Shown piece by piece: positions 7,463-16,529 of a DNA stretch of 64,000 nt. Below the pieces are notes generated by a model, which was not told the DNA's origin, did no database searches, and saw only the letters and a list, made by a program, of their open reading frames with translations. Numbering within the stretch: position 1 is the stretch's first letter; each line of letters opens with the position of its first letter. Position numbers and translations under genes: made by a program. Source of the DNA: Castellaniella daejeonensis (GTDB lineage Bacteria > Pseudomonadota > Gammaproteobacteria > Burkholderiales > Burkholderiaceae_B); assembly GCF_039523555.1 (NCBI RefSeq), contig NZ_BAAAFN010000015.1, positions 124,001-188,000 of the forward strand, in the 5' to 3' direction.

Positions 7463-10048
7463 GTGGTAGAAAACGAGCACGACACGGCCCCTGCGCACCT
7501 TTCCAGAGAACAACTCCAGCAGATGGTGGCCGAGGCCGATACCGGAGGACGCACGCCGCACGGCGCCGTCGGCCGTGGCATCGCGGCGGTTGCGCTGGCC
7601 TGGTCCCTGTTCCAGCTCTGGATCGCATCCCCCCTGCCGTTCCTGTTCGGCATCGGGATCCTGAACACCACCGAGGCGCGCTCCGTCCACCTGGCGTTTG
7701 CGGTTTTCCTGGGTTTCCTGTTGTTCCCGGCCTTCAAGCGCTCGTCGCGCCTGTACATTCCCGTTGCGGACTGGGTACTGGCGGCCGTGGGTGCCGCCTG
7801 CGCCGGCTATCTGTACGTGTTCTACGACGCCCTGTCCAGCCGGCCGGGGTTGCCGACCCACCAGGATCTGGCGGTGGCTGTCATCGGCCTGATCACCCTG
7901 CTGGAGGCCACGCGCCGCGCCCTGGGACTGCCCCTGGTGATCATGGCGGTGGTATTCATCGGCTACATTTTCCTCGGGCCGTACATGCCCGAGATGATTG
8001 CCCATCAGGCGATATCGCTGAACAAGGGCATGTCCCATCTCTGGTTGAGCACCGAAGGCGTCTACGGCGTGGCCCTGGGTGTTTCCACCAGCTTCATTTT
8101 CCTGTTCGTGCTGTTCGGCGCCCTGCTGGAGACCGCCGGGGCAGGCAACTACTTCATCCAGTCAGCCATTTCGCTGCTGGGCAGCCTGCGGGGCGGTCCG
8201 GCCAAGGCCGCCGTGCTGGCCTCGGCGGCCACCGGCGTCATTTCAGGCTCCTCGATCGCCAATGTGGTGACCACCGGCACCTTCACCATTCCGCTGATGA
8301 AGCGGGTCGGCTACCGGCCGGACAAGGCCGGCGCGGTCGAGTCGGCCGCTTCCGTGGATGGGCAGATCATGCCGCCCGTCATGGGGGCTGCCGCCTTCCT
8401 CATGGTGGAATACGTCGGCATCCCGTACGCCGAAGTCGTCAGGCACGCCATCCTGCCCGCCCTCATCTCCTACATTGCACTGTTCTATATCGTGCATCTC
8501 GAGGCGGTCAAGGCCGGCATCCATGGGATTCCGCGTGCGCATGCCACGTCCTGGGGGCGGCGCCTGGCTTCCATGGGCATGACGGTCAGCGGCCTGATCA
8601 TCCTGGCCGCCATCGTGTATTACGGGTTCGGCTGGATCAAGACCATCGCCGGCGATGCTTCCTTCCTGATCGCCGGCCTGTTGCTGGGGCTTTCCTATGT
8701 CGGCCTGCTGAAATTCAGCACACGCTATCCCGAGCTGCGGATGGACGATCCGGATCAACCGCTGGAGACGCTGCCGGACGTCGGTCCGACCTTGAAATCC
8801 GGCCTGTATTTCCTGCTGCCGGTGGTGGCCCTGATCTGGAACCTGATGGTCGAGCAGCTCTCGCCCGCCACGTCGGCCTTCTGGGCCACGGTATTCCTGA
8901 TCTTCATCCTCGTCACGCAGCGTCCCCTGCTTGCCTGGTTCAGGGGCAGCCGGGATCTGGCTGCCCCCTGGCGTCAGGGGGGCCGCGACTTGTTCACCGG
9001 ATTGATCACCGGGGCGCGCAACATGATTGCCATCGGGCTCGCGACCGCGGCGGCCGGCATCATCGTCGGCACGGTCACGCTGACCGGGGTGGGGCTGGTC
9101 ATGACCGAATTCGTCGAACTGGTTTCGGGAGGCAACCTGTTCATCATGCTGGTCATGGTCGCGGTCATCTGCCTGATCCTGGGCATGGGCCTGCCGACCA
9201 CGGCCAACTACATCGTGGTGTCCACCCTGATGGCGCCCGTGGTGGTGGAGCTGGGGGCGCAAAACGGACTGCTGGTGCCCCTGATCGCCGTCCACTTGTT
9301 CGTGTTCTATTTCGGCCTGATGGCCGATGTCACGCCACCCGTGGGGCTGGCTTCGTACGCTGCGGCCGGCATCGCCCGCACCGACCCCATCAAGACGGGC
9401 GTGACGGCCTTTGGCTACAGCATCCGGACAGCCATCCTGCCCTTCATGTTCATCTTCAACACGCAGTTGCTGCTGATCGGCATCGGCGGTCCCCTGCAAC
9501 TGGCCGTCACGGTGGCCTCTGCCGTCGCGGCCAATCTGATCTTCGTGGCGGCCACTCAGGGGTGGTTCCTGGCGCGCAACCGCTGGTATGAAACGCTGGC
9601 GCTGCTGCTCATCGCTTTCTCGCTGTTCCGGCCCGGGTTCTGGATGGATCTGCTGTTTCCGCCGTATTCCCTGGAACCCGCCAGCCGCGTTATGGAGGTC
9701 GTCGAGGCTGCGCCCCCGAACCATCCGATACGGTTCTGGATCGAGGGCGAGAATCTGGACGGGCGGCGGATTTCCAAAGGTGTCCTGCTGACGCTGGGTG
9801 AGCGGGGACCCGCGCCTGCGCGGCTGCAGGCAACGGGGCTGCGCACGCTGGCAAACGGAGACCGGCTGGACATCATCGCCGTGCGCTTCGGCAGCCAGGC
9901 CGACAAGATGGGGGTCGACCAGGGATTCGCGATCACCGGCATGGAAGTGCCCACCGACCGCCCGGCGACGGAATGGATGCTGCTGCCGCCGCTGCTGGTG
10001 CTGGGATTGCTGATGCTGGTCCAGGCGCGGCGGCGCGAAAAGGACTGA
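7463..10048 (+). CDS. TRAP transporter permease, fused small and large (DctQM-type) subunits
   Basis: 861 residues. The GTG start at 7463 is preferred because AGGAG (7451-7455) lies 7 bases upstream; the earlier ATG at 7424 falls inside the hairpin. The first part has about four membrane helices (DctQ-like). The long second part is DctM-like, with signatures such as GSSIANVVTTGTFTIPLMK and GMGLPTTANYIV. The last 120 residues form a soluble PDZ-like region of the DUF3394 type ahead of a final helix. It is the inner-membrane partner of the TAXI binding protein, probably driven by a sodium or proton gradient. Confidence 0.93.
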   Translation: MVENEHDTAPAHLSREQLQQMVAEADTGGRTPHGAVGRGIAAVALAWSLFQLWIASPLPFLFGIGILNTTEARSVHLAFAVFLGFLLFPAFKRSSRLYIPVADWVLAAVGAACAGYLYVFYDALSSRPGLPTHQDLAVAVIGLITLLEATRRALGLPLVIMAVVFIGYIFLGPYMPEMIAHQAISLNKGMSHLWLSTEGVYGVALGVSTSFIFLFVLFGALLETAGAGNYFIQSAISLLGSLRGGPAKAAVLASAATGVISGSSIANVVTTGTFTIPLMKRVGYRPDKAGAVESAASVDGQIMPPVMGAAAFLMVEYVGIPYAEVVRHAILPALISYIALFYIVHLEAVKAGIHGIPRAHATSWGRRLASMGMTVSGLIILAAIVYYGFGWIKTIAGDASFLIAGLLLGLSYVGLLKFSTRYPELRMDDPDQPLETLPDVGPTLKSGLYFLLPVVALIWNLMVEQLSPATSAFWATVFLIFILVTQRPLLAWFRGSRDLAAPWRQGGRDLFTGLITGARNMIAIGLATAAAGIIVGTVTLTGVGLVMTEFVELVSGGNLFIMLVMVAVICLILGMGLPTTANYIVVSTLMAPVVVELGAQNGLLVPLIAVHLFVFYFGLMADVTPPVGLASYAAAGIARTDPIKTGVTAFGYSIRTAILPFMFIFNTQLLLIGIGGPLQLAVTVASAVAANLIFVAATQGWFLARNRWYETLALLLIAFSLFRPGFWMDLLFPPYSLEPASRVMEVVEAAPPNHPIRFWIEGENLDGRRISKGVLLTLGERGPAPARLQATGLRTLANGDRLDIIAVRFGSQADKMGVDQGFAITGMEVPTDRPATEWMLLPPLLVLGLLMLVQARRREKD

Positions 10049-10247
10049 AGGGGAGCGGTGGCGGTCGATCCACTCGGCTGCCTGCGCGCGGGAAACCGGT
10101 TTCGCCTTGCCGTGCGTGCAGTTTCGATCACATCTGTGGTATTCGCGGGAATCGAAACCGGCTATCATGCACCGTTGCATTTGAGTCGAAGCTGTCGCGG
10201 CGCTGACGAAGAAGGCCGGCGGATGGCATTCGGACAGCGCACGGACA

Positions 10248-11738
10248 ATGAGCCAGACCCTTCCCCTCGGTACGAATTTCTCGCGATCGATCGTGCAGGC
10301 GGCATGGATCGCGGCGGCGGCATTCCTGCTGGCGCACGCCAGCCTGCTTGCCCAGCCAGCGCTCGAGCGTGCGGCCCTGTGGCCGGCCAATGCGATCCTC
10401 GCAGGGGTGCTGCTGCGCCAGCAGGCGCCGATCCGGCCCCTGTCGTGGCTGCTGGCGGGCGCCGGCCTGGCCCTGGCCCGATGCAGTCTCGACGGTGTCT
10501 TGCCCCAGGCCGTGGCCGGCGGCCTGGCAGACCTGGCGGGTGTCTGGACGATCTGGCTCATCCTGGCCCGCTTCTGGCCCCTGGACAATCTGCGCACGCC
10601 CCGGGCCGTGGTCCGGATGCTGCTGGCCGGGCTGGCGGCGTCGGCAGTCACGGTTGCCGCCGGCCTGCTGCCGGGCTACTGGAACCCGGCCGCCGCGCCA
10701 ACGCCCGAAACCGTGGCCAGCAGCCTGCTGGGCCAGTGGCTGGGCTATTGCATCTTCCTGCTGCCCGTCCTGTTGCTGCCCCGGATGGAAATCCCCGGGA
10801 TCGATCGCCGCCGCAGGGATCACGGCCCATTGCGCCACCTGCGCAACTGGTCCGCGCGGATCCCGGGGGCGCTGCTGGTGTTCAGCCTGGTGCTGTGTTT
10901 TCTGCTGGGCGGGCCCGGCGCCCTGCTGCTGCCTTTCGCCGCGTTGGTGTATTGCGCGCATACCTACCAGCAGTGGACCTCGGCCTGGCTGGCACTGCTG
11001 GCCGCCGTCGGGGTCGTGCTCGGCCTTGACGCCGGCTGGTCCCTGGGGCCGGGTGAACTGCTGGCATCCCTGTCGGTCTGGACGCGCATCTCGCTGCAGC
11101 TGGGCATCCTGCTGCTGATGACCGTGCCGCTGCTCATGTCCAGCGCGCTGGCCGCGCGCGGCGACCTGATCGTGTCCCTGAACCGTGCGCTGGACCACGA
11201 CGACCTGACCGAGGCCCTGTCCAGGCCGGCATTCACCCGGGGCGCTCAGGAATATCTGCGCCGGATTCCTCCCGCGCCGCACGGCAATGGATTGATGATG
11301 CTGGACATCGACCATTTCAAGCGCATCAACGATCGGCACGGCCACGCTGCGGGCGACAACGTGCTGTGCGAATTTTCCCGCACGATCCGGGAAGCCATCC
11401 GCCCCGAGGACTTGTTCGGGCGGCTGGGCGGCGAGGAATTCGGCCTTGTCCTGCCCGACTGCTCTCTCGAAGAAACCACCGAGATCGCCGAGCGGCTGAG
11501 GGGCTGCGTGGAAAAGATCCGCCTCTACCTGGACAGCGACGAGCCCCTGAGGATCACGGTCAGCATCGGCATCGCGCACGATGGCCAGGGGCTGCCGGCG
11601 GGCCTGGACAAACTGCTGTCACATGCGGATCAGGCGCTCTACCAGGCCAAGAGACAAGGCCGCAATCGCTGGTGCGCCCATGGGCTGGAGACGGCCGAGA
11701 GCCGGGCGGACGCGCCCCGGGCGCGCCGGCGGGCCTGA
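10248..11738 (+). CDS. Membrane-bound diguanylate cyclase (MASE1-like sensor, GGDEF)
   Basis: 496 residues. Residues 1-300 contain about eight hydrophobic helices with a MASE1-like LWPANAILAGVLL segment, followed by a GGDEF domain from about 315. The active-site motif is GGEEF at 394-398. Five residues upstream is RPED, a match to the RxxD inhibitory site for product feedback. The protein should make c-di-GMP from two GTP in response to a membrane-sensed signal. It starts 199 bases after the TRAP permease and faces hemB. Confidence 0.9.
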   Translation: MSQTLPLGTNFSRSIVQAAWIAAAAFLLAHASLLAQPALERAALWPANAILAGVLLRQQAPIRPLSWLLAGAGLALARCSLDGVLPQAVAGGLADLAGVWTIWLILARFWPLDNLRTPRAVVRMLLAGLAASAVTVAAGLLPGYWNPAAAPTPETVASSLLGQWLGYCIFLLPVLLLPRMEIPGIDRRRRDHGPLRHLRNWSARIPGALLVFSLVLCFLLGGPGALLLPFAALVYCAHTYQQWTSAWLALLAAVGVVLGLDAGWSLGPGELLASLSVWTRISLQLGILLLMTVPLLMSSALAARGDLIVSLNRALDHDDLTEALSRPAFTRGAQEYLRRIPPAPHGNGLMMLDIDHFKRINDRHGHAAGDNVLCEFSRTIREAIRPEDLFGRLGGEEFGLVLPDCSLEETTEIAERLRGCVEKIRLYLDSDEPLRITVSIGIAHDGQGLPAGLDKLLSHADQALYQAKRQGRNRWCAHGLETAESRADAPRARRRA

Positions 11739-11761
11739 ACGCAGGCCGCGTCCGGGCGGGG

Positions 11762-12778
11762 TCAGCCCCGGCTGCGCAGGATCCTGGCTGCGGCGATTGC
11801 GAAATACGTCAGGATGCCGTCGCCGCCGGCCCGCTTGAAGGCCAGCAGGGATTCCATCATGACCTTGTCGTGGTCCAGCCAGCCGTTGGCGGCGGCGGCC
11901 TTGATCATGGCGTATTCGCCGCTGACCTGGTAGGCATAGGTGGGCATGCCGAAGGCGTCCTTGACTTCCCGCAGGACGTCCAGGTAGGGCAGGCCGGGCT
12001 TGACCATCACCATGTCGGCGCCTTCGCGGATGTCGGCGGCCACCTCGCGCAGGGCTTCCAGGCGGTTGGCCGGGTCCATCTGGTAGGTGGCCTTGTCGGA
12101 TTTCCCCAGGTTGGCGGCCGATCCCACCGCGTCGCGGAAGGGGCCGTAGAAGGCGCTGGCGTACTTGGCCGAATAGGCCATGATGCGGGTGTGGATGCGG
12201 TCCTGGGCATCCAGCGCCTGGCGCACCGCGCCGATGCGGCCGTCCATCATGTCGCTGGGTGCGACGATGTCCACGCCCGCCTGGGCGTGGGTCAGCGCCT
12301 GGCGCACCAGCATGGCGACCGTGGGTTCGTTCAGCAGCTGGCCGTCCGCGTCGATCAGGCCGTCCTGTCCGTGGCTGGTATAGGGGTCCAGCGCCACGTC
12401 GGTCAGCACGCCCAGCTCGGGGAATTTCGACTTCAGCAGCGCCACGGTGCGCGGGATCAGGCCGTCGGGATTGGCGGCTTCCTGGCCGTCCGGGGTCTTC
12501 AGGGCCGGATCGATGTGCGGAAACAGGGCCAGCACCGGGATGCCCAGTTCCAGGCATTGCTCGGCCGTGCGCAGCAGCACGTCGGGGGATTGCCGTGCCG
12601 CGTCCGGCATCGAGGCGACCGGATCGCTGACGTTGCTGCCCTCGCAGACGAACACCGGGTAGATCAGGTCGTCCGTCGACAGGCGGGTCTCGCGCACCAG
12701 GCGGCGCGAGAAATCGTCGCGCCGGTTGCGGCGCAGGCGCAGGGCGGGAAAATCGGCTTGGGGCAGGAAGGCAGTCAT
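11762..12778 (-). CDS. hemB: Delta-aminolevulinic acid dehydratase (porphobilinogen synthase)
   Basis: 338 residues. It condenses two 5-aminolevulinate molecules to porphobilinogen in haem synthesis. Two Schiff-base lysines are seen in the family contexts MAYSAKYASAFYGP and MVKPGLPYLD. The metal region reads DVALDPYTSHGQDG, with aspartates and alanine where zinc enzymes carry three cysteines, so this is the magnesium-dependent type found in Pseudomonas. It lies downstream of engB on the same strand. Confidence 0.96.
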   Translation of the reverse strand: MTAFLPQADFPALRLRRNRRDDFSRRLVRETRLSTDDLIYPVFVCEGSNVSDPVASMPDAARQSPDVLLRTAEQCLELGIPVLALFPHIDPALKTPDGQEAANPDGLIPRTVALLKSKFPELGVLTDVALDPYTSHGQDGLIDADGQLLNEPTVAMLVRQALTHAQAGVDIVAPSDMMDGRIGAVRQALDAQDRIHTRIMAYSAKYASAFYGPFRDAVGSAANLGKSDKATYQMDPANRLEALREVAADIREGADMVMVKPGLPYLDVLREVKDAFGMPTYAYQVSGEYAMIKAAAANGWLDHDKVMMESLLAFKRAGGDGILTYFAIAAARILRSRG

Positions 12779-12842
12779 GCGGAACTCCGGAAAACACCCG
12801 CCGTGCGGGGCGGGGCGGTGACGGATTCGAAGGGGGCGGCGC

Positions 12843-13466
12843 TCAGGGCACGGCCTGGGGCGAGATCCAGTTTTCGATATGGGCGGCAGCTTCGTCCAGC
12901 CCGATGCGGTGGGTCGCGGAGAAAGGCAGCGCAGTCAGCGTGCCGATGTCCGCGAGATCCTTGCGCGCCCGCGCCGCGGCCTGGATGCGCTGGCCGTAGG
13001 GCAGCTTGTCCGCCTTGGTCAGCAGCGCCAGGGTGGGCAGGCCGCGCAGGGCGATCCAGCGGGCCAGGCGGCGATCCAGGTCGGTGACGCCGCGGCGGAT
13101 GTCGATCAGCAGCACCACGCCCGCCAGGCTGGAGCGCTCGTGCAGGTAGCCGCCCAGGACTTCGGCCCATTCGTCGCGCGCCGCGCGGTCGACGGCGGCG
13201 TAGCCATAGCCGGGCAGGTCCACCAGGAAGCCGAGCCAGGCGTCCGGATCGAGCGGATCGGGGATGCCGAACAGGTTGATCAGGCGGGTGCGGCCCGGCG
13301 TCTTGCTGGAAAAGGCCAGCCGCCGCTGATTGGTCAGAACGTTGATGGCCGACGATTTGCCCGAGTTGGAGCGGCCGACGAAACAGACCTCGGCGGTGGT
13401 CGGTGCGGGCAGCTGGTCCAGCCGGGCGGCTGACACCGTGAACCGGGCGCGGTGGAGGAGAGACAC
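12843..13466 (-). CDS. engB: Ribosome biogenesis GTPase EngB (YihA/YsxC)
   Basis: The 207-residue form starts at a GTG (13466), matching the family N-terminus SLLHRARFTVSAARLDQLP. An upstream ATG (13517) would add 17 residues but overlaps a TACAAT-like -10 element. GTPase motifs are in order: G1 GRSNSGKSS, G3 DLPGYG, G4 TKAD. EngB acts in late assembly of the large ribosomal subunit. It is divergent from the cytochrome c4 gene and is followed by hemB. Confidence 0.93.
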   Translation of the reverse strand: MSLLHRARFTVSAARLDQLPAPTTAEVCFVGRSNSGKSSAINVLTNQRRLAFSSKTPGRTRLINLFGIPDPLDPDAWLGFLVDLPGYGYAAVDRAARDEWAEVLGGYLHERSSLAGVVLLIDIRRGVTDLDRRLARWIALRGLPTLALLTKADKLPYGQRIQAAARARKDLADIGTLTALPFSATHRIGLDEAAAHIENWISPQAVP

Positions 13467-13506
13467 GGGGGGCGGGCTCGAAGAGAAGGGCGGGTGAAGC
13501 CTATTG

Positions 13507-13512
13507 TATAAT
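13507..13512 (+). promoter_or_regulatory. Possible -10 element for the cytochrome c4 gene
   Basis: A perfect TATAAT at 13507-13512 lies in the engB / cytochrome c4 divergent region, but no convincing -35 hexamer sits 16-18 bases upstream. The opposite strand of the same bases reads TACAAT, so the spot could serve both directions. Confidence 0.35.
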
Positions 13513-13619
13513 TTCATATTGAATGTTGCGCCGCGCATCGCGTGTCCCGGGCGGATACGGCGTCGGCCCTGTCAGGCGCCGGCCCCCGGCGTCGTGAACG
13601 AATCACCACCGAGGATCTC

Positions 13620-14309
13620 ATGAAGCGTGCGCTTTCCAGTGTGTTCATGGCCAGCAGCCTGATTCTCGCCGGCGTCCTGCCCGGCCTTGCCCATGCCGAA
13701 GATGCGCAGAAACCCGATGCCAAGGCCGGCGAGCAGCTCTACCTGAATGGCGATATGTCGCGGGGCGTCCTGGCCTGTGTCACCTGCCACGGCGACGGCG
13801 GCAACAGCACCATCCCCATGAATCCCAACCTGGCCGCCATGCCGCACGAATACATCGCCAAGCAGTTGCGCGATTTCGTGCCGCAGGGCGACAAGCGCGC
13901 GGTGCGCACGGGCGCCGACGGGGCCCCCTCGATCATGTCCACCATCGCGCCCACCCTGACGCCCCAGGACGTCCAGAACGTCGCGCTGTACCTGTCGCAC
14001 CAGAAGATGGATTGGGACAAGGCCGGCACGGCCACGCACGAAGCCACCATGGAACGCGGCCAGACGATCTGGCGCGCCGGCATCGCCGATCGCAAGGTCC
14101 CGGCCTGTGCGGCCTGCCACTCGGCCAACGGCGCCGGCCTGCCGGGCGAATTCCCGCGCCTTGCCGGCCAGCATCCCGAATACCTGCTCGAGCAGCTCAA
14201 GCTGTTCCGCTCGGGCGATCGGGCCAACGACATCATGCGCGACATCGCCGACCGCATGAACGACCAGGATCTGGCCGCCGTCGCCGACTACGCTGCCGGC
14301 TTGCGCTAG
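13620..14309 (+). CDS. Dihaem cytochrome c4
   Basis: 229 residues with a signal peptide ending near LAHAED and two cytochrome c domains with CVTCH and CAACH haem motifs. Axial methionines are likely in each half (SIMSTIAPTLT; NDIMRDIADRMN). Cytochrome c4 is a periplasmic or membrane-associated electron carrier between the bc1 complex and terminal oxidases. The start at 13620 follows a GAGGAT ribosome site; the open frame begins earlier at 13542 without a signal. The system II maturation genes follow directly. Confidence 0.94.
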   Translation: MKRALSSVFMASSLILAGVLPGLAHAEDAQKPDAKAGEQLYLNGDMSRGVLACVTCHGDGGNSTIPMNPNLAAMPHEYIAKQLRDFVPQGDKRAVRTGADGAPSIMSTIAPTLTPQDVQNVALYLSHQKMDWDKAGTATHEATMERGQTIWRAGIADRKVPACAACHSANGAGLPGEFPRLAGQHPEYLLEQLKLFRSGDRANDIMRDIADRMNDQDLAAVADYAAGLR

Positions 14310-14430
14310 GAAGCCTCGGGCGCACCGGGCGCTGGTCCGGGGATGCCCCGGATTCCCCGGTCGCGCGCGGGGTCTTGGATGAATCCCGGCGCGTATCGGT
14401 GTATCGTTAAAACTTAAAATTTCTGGATCA

Positions 14431-14464
14431 AGGGGGCACGCGCGAGCGCACCCCCTGTTTTTTT
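14431..14464 (+). terminator. Rho-independent terminator after cytochrome c4
   Basis: AGGGGG (14431-14436) pairs with CCCCCT (14451-14456), and a GCGC/GCGC inner stem lies within the loop. A run of seven T follows at 14458-14464. It ends only 13 bases before the likely resB start codon. Confidence 0.8.
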
Positions 14465-14477
14465 GAGTCGAGCCGAC

Positions 14478-16529
14478 GTGGCGTCTTCCACCCATTCCCG
14501 CGCCCTGGGCGCCGATGTCATCGAACTGCTGGGTTCGATGCGCTTTGCCATCAGCCTGCTGGTGTTCATCTGCGTGGCCAGCCTGATCGGCACCGTGCTG
14601 CCCCAGAATCAGGGGGCCAGCACCTACGTCGACCAGTTCGGGCCGTTCTGGTTCGCGGTCTTCGACCAGTTCTCCATCTGGCACGTCTACAACAGCGCGT
14701 GGTTCCTGCTCATCATGGCCTTCCTGGTGGTGTCCACCACGCTGTGCGTGCTGCGCAACACACCGAAGATGCTGCGCGACATGCGTTCGTTCCGGGAATA
14801 CGTGCGCGGCTCCAGCCTCAAGGCCTTCCATCACCGGGTCGAGCTCGACAGCGGCCTGCCGCCCGACCAGGCCAGCGCCCAGGTCGGCGCGCTGCTGCAG
14901 GCCCACGGCTTTCGCTACCGCGTGCGCGAAGACGGCGACAGCCGCATGGTGGCCGCCAAGAAGGGCGCCGCCAACCGGATGGGCTACATCTTCGCGCACG
15001 TGGCCATTGTCGTGATCTGCCTGGGCGGGCTGCTGGACAGCGAGCTTCCTGTGCGGCTGCAGACCTGGCTGTTCGACAAGCAGCCGGTGACCGGCAACAT
15101 GCTGATCTCCGATGTGCCCGAGTCCGGCCGCCTGTCCGCGCGCAATCCCAGTTTCCGGGCCAACATGCTGGTGCCCGATGGCAAGCAGAGCAGCGTCGGC
15201 ATCGTGGCGGCTGGCCAGGGCGTCCTGCTGCAGCCGCTGCCCTTCACACTGAAGCTCAACAAGTTCCACATCGATTACTACGACACCGGCATGCCCAGCG
15301 ATTTCCGCAGCGACGTGACGGTGACCGACCTGGCAACCGGCGAGTCGTTCGACCGCACGATCCAGGTGAACGAACCGCTGCATTATCGTGGCGTCACCGT
15401 CTACCAGTCCAGCTTCGACGACGGCGGCAGCAAGCTGCAGCTGAAGGCCTGGCCCCTGCGGGGCGCCGCGGCGCAGCCCGTGGACGTTTCCGGCACGGTC
15501 GGGCGCGAGGCCAGGCTGCCCGCCAGCCTGGGCGGGCTGACGGTGGATTACACCGGACTGCGTGTGATCAACGTCGAGGACATGGGCAGCGGCCAGGATC
15601 CGCAGCCGTCCGATGTGGTCGCGCACGTGGCGGCCGTGACCGGCAGTGCGGCCCGCCCGCGCAACGACAACCTGCGCAACGTCGGCCCCAGCGTGCAATA
15701 CCGGCTGATCGGTGCCGACGGGCAGGCGCACGAATTCAACCAGTACCTGCTGCCGGTCAGGCTCGACGATGCGCCGGTGTTCCTGCTGGGCGTGCGCGAC
15801 AACGCCTCGCAGCCGTATCGCTACCTGCGCATCCCGGCGGACAGCCAGGGCACGATGGCAGAATTCATGCGGCTGCGCGCCGCGCTCGACGATGCCGGCC
15901 TGCGCGAGCAGGCCGCGCAGCGGTTCGCGGACGGCAACGCGCCCCAGGGCGAACAGCGCGAGCTGATGTTCCAGGCCGCACGCGGGGCGCTGCGTACCTT
16001 TGCACGCGACGGTTTCAACGGCATCATCGACGCCGCGCCGCCCGATCAGCGGGAAAAGATCCTGAATTTCGCCGTGCCCATGATCCAGCTCAGCCTGACC
16101 GAACTGCGCAACCTGGACCGGGCCAGGCGCGGCGAACCCGCGCCGGATCTCCAGGGGCCTGACGCGGAACGCGAACGCCAGTGGATGCGCATGGCCGTGC
16201 TGGCGCTGGCGGCGCTGCCGGATTATCCTGCCACTGTGGCCCTGCAGCTGACCGGCTTCGAGCAGGTCCAGGCAAGCGTCTTCCAGGTGGCCCGCAGCCC
16301 CGGCAAGACCATCGTCTATATCGGCTGCCTGTTGCTGGTGCTCGGCGTGTTCTCGATGTTCTACATCCGCGAACGCCGCGTCTGGGTGTGGATCCGGCCG
16401 CAGGACAAGGGCAGCGCCTGGCTGGCGGCCATGACCACCCAGCGGCGCACCCTGGATTTCAACCACGAATTCGAGCGGCTGCGAGATGCCTTGCGCCGCC
16501 TGTCCGGAGGACACGATCATGACGTCTGA
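14478..16529 (+). CDS. resB: Cytochrome c biogenesis protein ResB
   Basis: About 683 residues. Three N-terminal transmembrane helices, a large periplasmic domain and a last helix near residues 600-620 (IVYIGCLLLVLGVFSMFYI) match the ResB/Ccs1 layout. ResB works with CcsB/ResC to carry haem across the membrane and attach it to apocytochromes. The GTG at 14478 is chosen because the TTG at 14463 lies inside the terminator T run; neither has a clear ribosome site. Its 3' end overlaps ccsB by 11 bases. Confidence 0.92.
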   Translation: MASSTHSRALGADVIELLGSMRFAISLLVFICVASLIGTVLPQNQGASTYVDQFGPFWFAVFDQFSIWHVYNSAWFLLIMAFLVVSTTLCVLRNTPKMLRDMRSFREYVRGSSLKAFHHRVELDSGLPPDQASAQVGALLQAHGFRYRVREDGDSRMVAAKKGAANRMGYIFAHVAIVVICLGGLLDSELPVRLQTWLFDKQPVTGNMLISDVPESGRLSARNPSFRANMLVPDGKQSSVGIVAAGQGVLLQPLPFTLKLNKFHIDYYDTGMPSDFRSDVTVTDLATGESFDRTIQVNEPLHYRGVTVYQSSFDDGGSKLQLKAWPLRGAAAQPVDVSGTVGREARLPASLGGLTVDYTGLRVINVEDMGSGQDPQPSDVVAHVAAVTGSAARPRNDNLRNVGPSVQYRLIGADGQAHEFNQYLLPVRLDDAPVFLLGVRDNASQPYRYLRIPADSQGTMAEFMRLRAALDDAGLREQAAQRFADGNAPQGEQRELMFQAARGALRTFARDGFNGIIDAAPPDQREKILNFAVPMIQLSLTELRNLDRARRGEPAPDLQGPDAERERQWMRMAVLALAALPDYPATVALQLTGFEQVQASVFQVARSPGKTIVYIGCLLLVLGVFSMFYIRERRVWVWIRPQDKGSAWLAAMTTQRRTLDFNHEFERLRDALRRLSGGHDHDV

